Of a stretch of DNA of 10,251 bases, positions 6,397 to 10,251 are shown piece after piece. The position numbers and the translations under genes are program-made. This DNA is from Deltaproteobacteria bacterium (GTDB lineage Bacteria; Desulfobacterota; Deferrimicrobia; Deferrimicrobiales; Deferrimicrobiaceae). Below the pieces are notes generated by a model. It ran no database searches, had not been told where the DNA came from, and worked only from the letters and a program-made list of their open reading frames with translations. The stretch covers positions 1 through 10,251 of the forward strand of contig JANXPS010000222.1 of NCBI GenBank assembly GCA_025357175.1. Direction: 5' to 3'. How positions within the stretch are numbered: the first letter of the stretch is position 1; the number at the start of each line of letters is the position of its first letter.

Positions 6397-6424
6397 GGGG
6401 CACGGCGGGAAACCGTCGTGCCCC
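6397..6424 (+). terminator. GAAA-tetraloop hairpin, possible transcription terminator
   Basis: GGGGCACGGCGG (6397-6408) pairs with CCGTCGTGCCCC (6413-6424) over a GAAA loop (6409-6412). This is a 12-bp stem with a single G-U pair at the RNA level. The following bases include TAATTT at 6428-6433, a poor U-tract starting four bases after the stem, so termination strength is uncertain. It lies four bases after the second palindrome and before the predicted fliL promoter, a sensible place to end the flgE transcript. It could instead be an RNA-stabilising 3' hairpin. Confidence 0.55.
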
Positions 6425-6560
6425 GCCTAATTTCCGGCCTGATCGCAACCCGGAGATGGCGCGAACCCCTTCGCTACGCGGGAAAGATGGCATCCGCCGG
6501 CTTGATGGCGGCACACACCCGGTTTTTTGACGATCCGATCGGCTACCTGCCCTCCGCCAT
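6425..6560 (+). other. Gap between flgE and fliL, middle part: further small hairpins
   Basis: No gene is supported. Visible hairpins are TCCGG 6433-6437 with CCGGA 6450-6454, GCGAA with TTCGC over a CCCC loop (about 6461-6474), and CCGCC 6494-6498 with GGCGG 6507-6511. A run of six T at 6523-6528 follows CCGG 6519-6522, which can pair with CCGG 6497-6500; that would be a weak intrinsic terminator. I do not recognise a riboswitch class here. Confidence 0.3.
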
Positions 6561-6628
6561 CGTTCCTGCAAGTCATTTTCCCCTTTATTAACGGTCTACT
6601 GCGACCATCCATGCATTATTTCCGCCGT

Positions 6629-6644
6629 CGGCACGGCAATTGAA
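6629..6644 (+). promoter_or_regulatory. Probable sigma-54 (RpoN) promoter for fliL
   Basis: CGGCACG (6629-6635), a 4-base spacer GCAA, then TTGAA (6640-6644) fits the sigma-54 consensus TGGCACG-N4-TTGCA at all but two positions (C for the first T, and A for C in the -12 GC). The GG-N10-G spacing is exact. Transcription would start about 12 bases downstream, near 6655, leaving a leader of about 35 bases before the fliL ATG with its AAGGAG. The surrounding region (6561-6660) is visibly AT-richer than the genes. Sigma-54 control of flagellar operons is established in Geobacter and many other proteobacteria. The weakened -12 element lowers confidence. Confidence 0.5.
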
Positions 6645-6689
6645 TAAAACATCCTCCGTCACCTGTCCCTTATCGAAGGAGAGCTAAAG

Positions 6690-7280
6690 ATGGCGGAAAA
6701 AGACGAAAAGAAAGCCGGACCGGAAGGCGCTGTTTCCCTTCCTCCGAAATCCATGAAAAAACTGATCCTTTTCGGCGTGATCGGCCTGGTCGCGGTCCTC
6801 GCGATCGGCGGCGGCGTCTTCTTTTTCTTCAACAAGGGGAAGTCCGCTCCCAAGGACAACAACGCGGCCGCGGCCGAAGCGGCCAAGGAAAGCGAAAAGA
6901 AGGCCGAGGGAGAAAAGGGCAAGGAAGGCGAAAAAGGCAAGGAAGGCAAGGAGGGCGAAAAGGGCAAGGGAGGCGGCAACCCGCTTTTGGTTCCCATCGA
7001 ACCGTTCATCCTCAACCTGGCCGACGTCGACACCAACCGGTACCTGAAGATCAGCATCGTCCTCGAGTTCGTCGACGCCAAGGGCGCTTCGGCGGCCGAG
7101 GGGCGCATGCCGCAGATTCGCGACACCCTGATCCTGCTGATGAGCAGCCTCACTTACGGCGACATCCATTCGGTCGAGGGCAAACTGACGCTGCAGAGCG
7201 AGATTCTCAACCGGCTCAACAAGGTGATGGAGGGCGCGGTCGTCAAGCGCATCTACTTCACCGATCTCGTCGTTCAGTAG
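6690..7280 (+). CDS. fliL: Flagellar basal body-associated protein FliL
   Basis: A 196-residue protein starts at ATG 6690, with AAGGAG at 6676-6681 and 8-base spacing. Residues 1-24 are a short, basic cytoplasmic tail. Residues 25-47 are one transmembrane helix (LILFGVIGLVAVLAIGGGVF). Residues about 48-97 are an Ala- then Lys/Glu/Gly-rich linker with EGEKGK-type repeats at 73-93. Residues about 98-196 form the conserved periplasmic domain, with PFILNLAD, RYLKISIVLEF, RDTLILLMSS and a C-terminal GAVVKRIYFTDLVVQ. FliL forms a ring around the MotA/MotB stator and supports torque, especially under load. The gene heads the fliLMNOPQR block, 17 bases before fliM, and probably has its own promoter. 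The linker is longer and more repetitive than usual. Confidence 0.93.
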   Translation: MAEKDEKKAGPEGAVSLPPKSMKKLILFGVIGLVAVLAIGGGVFFFFNKGKSAPKDNNAAAAEAAKESEKKAEGEKGKEGEKGKEGKEGEKGKGGGNPLLVPIEPFILNLADVDTNRYLKISIVLEFVDAKGASAAEGRMPQIRDTLILLMSSLTYGDIHSVEGKLTLQSEILNRLNKVMEGAVVKRIYFTDLVVQ

Positions 7281-7297
7281 GCGGGCGGACACTCGAC

Positions 7298-8248
7298 GTG
7301 CGCGAAATACTCACCCAGGAAGAGGTCGACGCCCTACTCGAAGCGTACGACAGCGGCGAGATCGAGGATACGCCGATCGCGGGCGCCTCGAGCACCCCGT
7401 TCGACTTTCTCTCCCGCAAGCCGGTCGGCGGCGTCCAGGAAACGCTGATCGAGCTGATCCACGACGGATCGGCCAAGGGCTGCGCCGTCTACCTGACCGG
7501 GATCATCCGGCGCGATATCAAGTGTTCCAACGCCTCGGCATACACCGAGTCCACCGGAAACTTTCTGTCCAACTTCAAGGGCCGCTCCTGCATCGGCATC
7601 CTCTCGTCCGAAAAGACCCCAAGCCACGCTTTCCTGGCCATGTCCCCCTTCCTGGCTTACGCGCTGGTCGACCTGATGCTTGGCGGAGACGGGCGGATCG
7701 CCGAACCCGACGACCGCGATTTCTCCGTGCTCGAAGTCCGGATGGCCCGCAAGATCATGGAAGGGATCACCGGCGAACTGTCCAAGGCGTGGACCGCGAT
7801 CGCCCCGGGCCGCTTTTCGTTCGTCAAGGTCGAGACCAATCCCAAGATGCTTCCGCCGTTCCAGGAGCTGGATCCCCTTTACGTCATGAATTTCCGGGTC
7901 GAGTCCGATACCGGCCTGTCGCGCGATTTCACGATCGCGCTCCCCTTCGGGCTCATCGAATCGCTTAAGGGGCAGCAGGGCGAGGCCGAAGCCGTCGATC
8001 CGAAAGCGTCCGAATACGCGGCGCTGATGCGCGACGCGGTCGAAGAAATCATGGTGAGCGTCGAGGTGATGCTGGGCGAGGTGAGCCTCCCGATCCGCGA
8101 AATCCTCTCGCTCAAGCCCGGCGACGTCATCACCACCGAACAGGAAATCGACGCCCCCGTCGGCATCATGGTCGAAGGATTGGCCAAACTGTCCGGCCGC
8201 CCGGGGATTTCCCGCGGCAACCGGGCCATCAAGATCACCGCAGGCTAA
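7298..8248 (+). CDS. fliM: Flagellar motor switch protein FliM
   Basis: A 316-residue protein starts at GTG 7298. The start is fixed by the conserved N-terminus (REILTQEEVDALL, residues 2-14), which is the CheY-P binding peptide, and no ATG precedes it in the gap. The ribosome binding site is weak (GGCGG and GGAC around 7281-7290). Residues about 45-225 form the CheC-like middle domain with the conserved LGGDG at 128-132, the site of FliG contact. Residues about 240-312 form the SpoA domain that joins FliN. FliM is part of the cytoplasmic C-ring and changes rotation direction when bound by phosphorylated CheY. Intact EIL..EEVDALL and LGGDG suggest ordinary chemotactic switching. Length is close to the usual 330. 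fliN follows after 20 bases. Confidence 0.96.
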   Translation: MREILTQEEVDALLEAYDSGEIEDTPIAGASSTPFDFLSRKPVGGVQETLIELIHDGSAKGCAVYLTGIIRRDIKCSNASAYTESTGNFLSNFKGRSCIGILSSEKTPSHAFLAMSPFLAYALVDLMLGGDGRIAEPDDRDFSVLEVRMARKIMEGITGELSKAWTAIAPGRFSFVKVETNPKMLPPFQELDPLYVMNFRVESDTGLSRDFTIALPFGLIESLKGQQGEAEAVDPKASEYAALMRDAVEEIMVSVEVMLGEVSLPIREILSLKPGDVITTEQEIDAPVGIMVEGLAKLSGRPGISRGNRAIKITAG

Positions 8249-8268
8249 CAGGCTAAAGGAGAACGGCA

Positions 8269-8577
8269 ATGTCCGACTCGATCGTCTACGACAACGGGCA
8301 GGAAAAGAAGGAATACGCCCGCGACATCGACTTCCTTCTCGACATCCCCGTCAAGCTGGTCGTCGAACTGGGCAAGGCGCAGGTGCAGCTGGGCGACCTG
8401 CTCAGGCTCGGGCGCGGCTCGGTGCTCGAACTCGAGAAGCCGGCCGAGGAGCCGCTCGACGTCCATATCAACGGCAAGCTGATCGGGCGCGGCGAGGTCG
8501 TGGTGGTGAACAACAAGTTCGGGATCAAGCTGACCGAGATCGCACCCGCCAGCGAGCGGGTCGAGCTGCTCAAATGA
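8269..8577 (+). CDS. fliN: Flagellar motor switch protein FliN
   Basis: A 102-residue protein starts at ATG 8269, with AAAGGAGA at 8255-8262. The first 20 residues are a short polar tail. Residues about 22-98 form the SpoA domain: FLLDIPVKLVVELGKAQVQL, DLLRLGRGSVLEL, the turn KPAEEPLDVHINGKLIGRGE and VVVVNNKFGIKLTEI. FliN forms the lower, largest part of the C-ring with FliM and also binds FliH to hold the export ATPase complex. It is the short form without the CheC extension of Firmicutes FliY. Its stop overlaps the fliO start (ATGA, 8574-8577), which implies coupled translation. Confidence 0.97.
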   Translation: MSDSIVYDNGQEKKEYARDIDFLLDIPVKLVVELGKAQVQLGDLLRLGRGSVLELEKPAEEPLDVHINGKLIGRGEVVVVNNKFGIKLTEIAPASERVELLK

Positions 8578-9182
8578 TCCGCCGGACGGCCATCTCTTTC
8601 GCGCTTCTTCTGGCATTGCTGGCGTCGCTCGCGCTTGCACCGTGCGCAGTAGCGAAATCCGACCGGAAACACGGGAAGGCGCACGCGTCGAAAACAGACG
8701 AAGCCGCGACGGCCGCGCCCCCCGAAACGGTAAAGCCCGCCGCCGACAACGCGCTCGCGTCGGTTTCCGACAACACCGCCCGTTTCGCGGCCGACAACGC
8801 GGTCGGCCCGCAGGGAGTCGTCCACGAAACCGACATCACCTCGACCGTCGTGACGGGCCGTCCCCTTTCGCAGTCGCCCTCGCCTGCCGAGGGGCCCTCC
8901 TTCTTCTGGGCCGCCGTCAAGATGGTGATCGCGCTGGGCCTCGTCCTGGCGATGCTCCTCGGCATTTCCCACTTCATGAAAAAATACATGGACCGTTTCG
9001 GCTCCGGCCCCGCCGCGCCCGGCCGGGCCATCACGGTCACCGAGACGCGCCACGTCGCGCCCAAGACGCAGGTCATGGTCATCGAGGCGCTCGGCGCCCG
9101 CTACCTGATCGGCGTCACGCCCACGCAGGTCACGCTGATCGACAAGGTGCCCGCAAGCGACCTGCCCGGAAGGACGGCATGA
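8574..9182 (+). CDS. fliO: Flagellar biosynthesis protein FliO
   Basis: A 202-residue protein starts at the ATG overlapping the fliN stop. Residues 1-27 look like a cleavable signal peptide, with basic MIRR, a Leu/Ala core and a likely cut after AVA. Residues about 28-108 are a Lys/Ala/Thr/Pro-rich, probably disordered periplasmic stretch. Residues about 110-132 are a transmembrane helix (FFWAAVKMVIALGLVLAMLL), followed by a basic boundary KKYMDRF. Residues about 150-202 are the cytoplasmic FliO domain with ITVTETRHVAPKTQVMVIEA and RYLIGVTPTQVTLID. FliO helps assemble the FliP ring of the export gate. Enterobacterial FliO is about 120-125 residues, so the signal peptide and periplasmic part make this one longer. 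The stop overlaps the fliP ATG. Confidence 0.88.
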   Translation: MIRRTAISFALLLALLASLALAPCAVAKSDRKHGKAHASKTDEAATAAPPETVKPAADNALASVSDNTARFAADNAVGPQGVVHETDITSTVVTGRPLSQSPSPAEGPSFFWAAVKMVIALGLVLAMLLGISHFMKKYMDRFGSGPAAPGRAITVTETRHVAPKTQVMVIEALGARYLIGVTPTQVTLIDKVPASDLPGRTA

Positions 9183-9949
9183 CGATGGCCGCCCGCATTC
9201 CCGCCGCCCTCCTTTTCGTCGTCCTGCTATGCGCCGCGGCGCCCCGCCCCGCCACCGCCGCCATGCCGCTGCCGCTGCCCAAGATCAGCATCGGGATGGC
9301 CGACGAGGGCAAGCCGGGCGATGTCGCCGCCTCGGTCAAGGTGCTCATTCTCTTCACGATCCTGTCGCTCGCCCCGTCGATCCTGATCATGACCAGCTCG
9401 TTCACCCGGCTGATCGTCGTGCTCTCTTTCTTGAGGCAGGCGATGGGCACCCAGCAGACGCCGCCCAACCAGGTCATCGTGGGGCTCGCCCTCTTCCTGA
9501 CCTTCTTCATCATGTCGCCCATCATCACCAAGGTGAACACCGACTCCTTCCAGCCCTTCATGGCGGGAAAGATCTCGCAGGACGAGGCGTGGGAAAAGGG
9601 CACGGCCCCCTTGAAGACCTTCATGCTGGCCAACACGCGGGAGAAAGACCTCGCGCTCATGGTCAATCTCTCGAAGACGCCCCGCCCGAAAAACCAGTCG
9701 GACCTGGGGATCACCGTCCTGACGCCCGCCTTCGTCCTCTCCGAGCTTCGGATCGCCTTCCAGATGGGCTTCCTGATCTACATTCCCTTCCTGGTCATCG
9801 ACATGGTCGTCGCCTCCGTCCTCATGTCCATGGGCATGATGATGCTGCCGCCGGTCATGATCTCCCTCCCCTTCAAGCTCATGCTCTTCGTCCTGGTCGA
9901 CGGCTGGAACCTCATCGTCGGTTCCCTGATGAAGAGTTTCGTGATGTGA
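9179..9949 (+). CDS. fliP: Flagellar export gate protein FliP
   Basis: A 256-residue protein. The start chosen is ATG 9179 (ATGA overlap with fliO); a second ATG two codons later at 9185 has better spacing (10 bases) from AAGGA 9170-9174 and is equally possible. Residues about 3-28 are a signal peptide ending in ATAA. The membrane segments are about 52-72, 98-116, 193-215 and 222-246. Signature stretches are SFTRLIVVLSFLRQAMG (74-90) and TPAFVLSELRIAFQMGF (182-198), both hallmarks of the FliP/SctR family. Five FliP copies with four FliQ and one FliR make the export channel at the centre of the MS ring. Length is normal. Confidence 0.97.
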   Translation: MTMAARIPAALLFVVLLCAAAPRPATAAMPLPLPKISIGMADEGKPGDVAASVKVLILFTILSLAPSILIMTSSFTRLIVVLSFLRQAMGTQQTPPNQVIVGLALFLTFFIMSPIITKVNTDSFQPFMAGKISQDEAWEKGTAPLKTFMLANTREKDLALMVNLSKTPRPKNQSDLGITVLTPAFVLSELRIAFQMGFLIYIPFLVIDMVVASVLMSMGMMMLPPVMISLPFKLMLFVLVDGWNLIVGSLMKSFVM

Positions 9950-9961
9950 GGCGCTTAAGCG

Positions 9962-10231
9962 ATGACGCAGGAATTCGTAGCGGAGATCATCCGGAAGGCG
10001 CTCCTCATGGTGCTGATGTGCTCGGCGCCCATGATGCTCGCGGCGCTCGTGGTCGGCATCATCGTTTCGGTCTTCCAGGCGGTCACCTCGATTTCCGAGA
10101 TGACGCTCGTCTTCATCCCCAAGATCATCGTCGTCTTTCTCGCCCTCGTCCTGTTCTTCCCATGGATCACCAACACGTTCCTCGATTTCGCACGGTGGAT
10201 CTTCGAGGGACTGCCGACGATGGTTCACTAG
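9962..10231 (+). CDS. fliQ: Flagellar export gate protein FliQ
   Basis: An 89-residue protein starts at ATG 9962. Its ribosome binding site is weak: GAGG at 9948-9951 overlaps the fliP stop, 10 bases away, followed by the palindrome CGCTTAAGCG (9952-9961). Two transmembrane helices lie at about 15-38 and 50-75, joined by the conserved FQAVTSISEMTLVFIPKI loop, which is diagnostic for the FliQ/SctS family. FliQ packs around FliP and FliR in the export gate. Length and pattern are standard. Confidence 0.97.
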   Translation: MTQEFVAEIIRKALLMVLMCSAPMMLAALVVGIIVSVFQAVTSISEMTLVFIPKIIVVFLALVLFFPWITNTFLDFARWIFEGLPTMVH

Positions 10232-10235
10232 CGAT

Positions 10236-10251
10236 GGAGGCCTGACGGTGG
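10236..10251 (+). promoter_or_regulatory. Ribosome binding site and probable GTG start of fliR
   Basis: GGAGG at 10236-10240 is followed 7 bases later by GTG 10248-10250, the expected place for fliR after fliQ. The ATG at 10234 cannot be the start because its frame stops at TGA 10243-10245 after three codons. The gene itself lies outside the window, so its identity as fliR is inferred from the fliP-fliQ-fliR order. Confidence 0.5.

Noticed and set aside
6425..6540. c-di-GMP or other riboswitch before fliL
   Set aside because: Hairpins are present, but I could not find the conserved joining bases of c-di-GMP, cobalamin, TPP, glycine or SAM classes. A covariance search would decide.
6206..6571. 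121-codon minus-strand open frame between flgE and fliL
   Set aside because: It spans palindrome B and the GAAA hairpin, with no ribosome binding site or family resemblance.

Overview
The window is a GC-rich stretch of one large flagellar gene cluster. Every gene is on the + strand. The order is fliI (3' end only), fliJ, a MotE-like gene, fliK, flgD, a small 'flagellar operon protein' gene (TIGR02530 type), flgE, fliL, fliM, fliN, fliO, fliP and fliQ, with the ribosome binding site and probable GTG start of fliR at the right edge. This order, with the MotE-like gene between fliJ and fliK and the TIGR02530 gene between flgD and flgE, fits a deltaproteobacterium in the broad sense (Geobacter/Desulfuromonas relatives). 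That assignment comes from remembered synteny and codon style, not from a search.

Layout: 1-3236 holds the export ATPase end, its FliJ stalk, the MotE-like protein and the hook-length ruler FliK; start and stop codons overlap from fliJ to fliK. 3262-4343 holds the hook cap FlgD and the TIGR02530 protein. 4643-6103 is the hook protein FlgE. 6690-10231 holds FliL, the switch proteins FliM and FliN, and the export-gate proteins FliO, FliP and FliQ, tightly packed and partly overlapping. Together they cover export energising, hook assembly and length control, the C-ring, stator support and the export channel.

The unexpected content is in the two gaps on either side of flgE. Each holds an imperfect palindrome of about 181 bp (4442-4623 and 6212-6392). 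The two differ in most of their sequence but share size, symmetry, an internal-loop position, and a core in which CCGGAGR and NNGAGGA face each other outside a CGTAGT/ACTACG stem. The next stem out is preserved by compensating changes (GGCAAA/TTTGCC in one, GGGCA/TGCCC in the other). This points to a structured RNA or a palindromic repeat family. The last bases of the first copy (CCTCCT) are also exactly complementary to the flgE Shine-Dalgarno AGGAGG, which would allow a two-state translation switch.

After the second copy come a 12-bp GAAA-loop hairpin (possible terminator) and, just before fliL, a near-consensus sigma-54 promoter. flgE may therefore end one transcript and fliL start the next.
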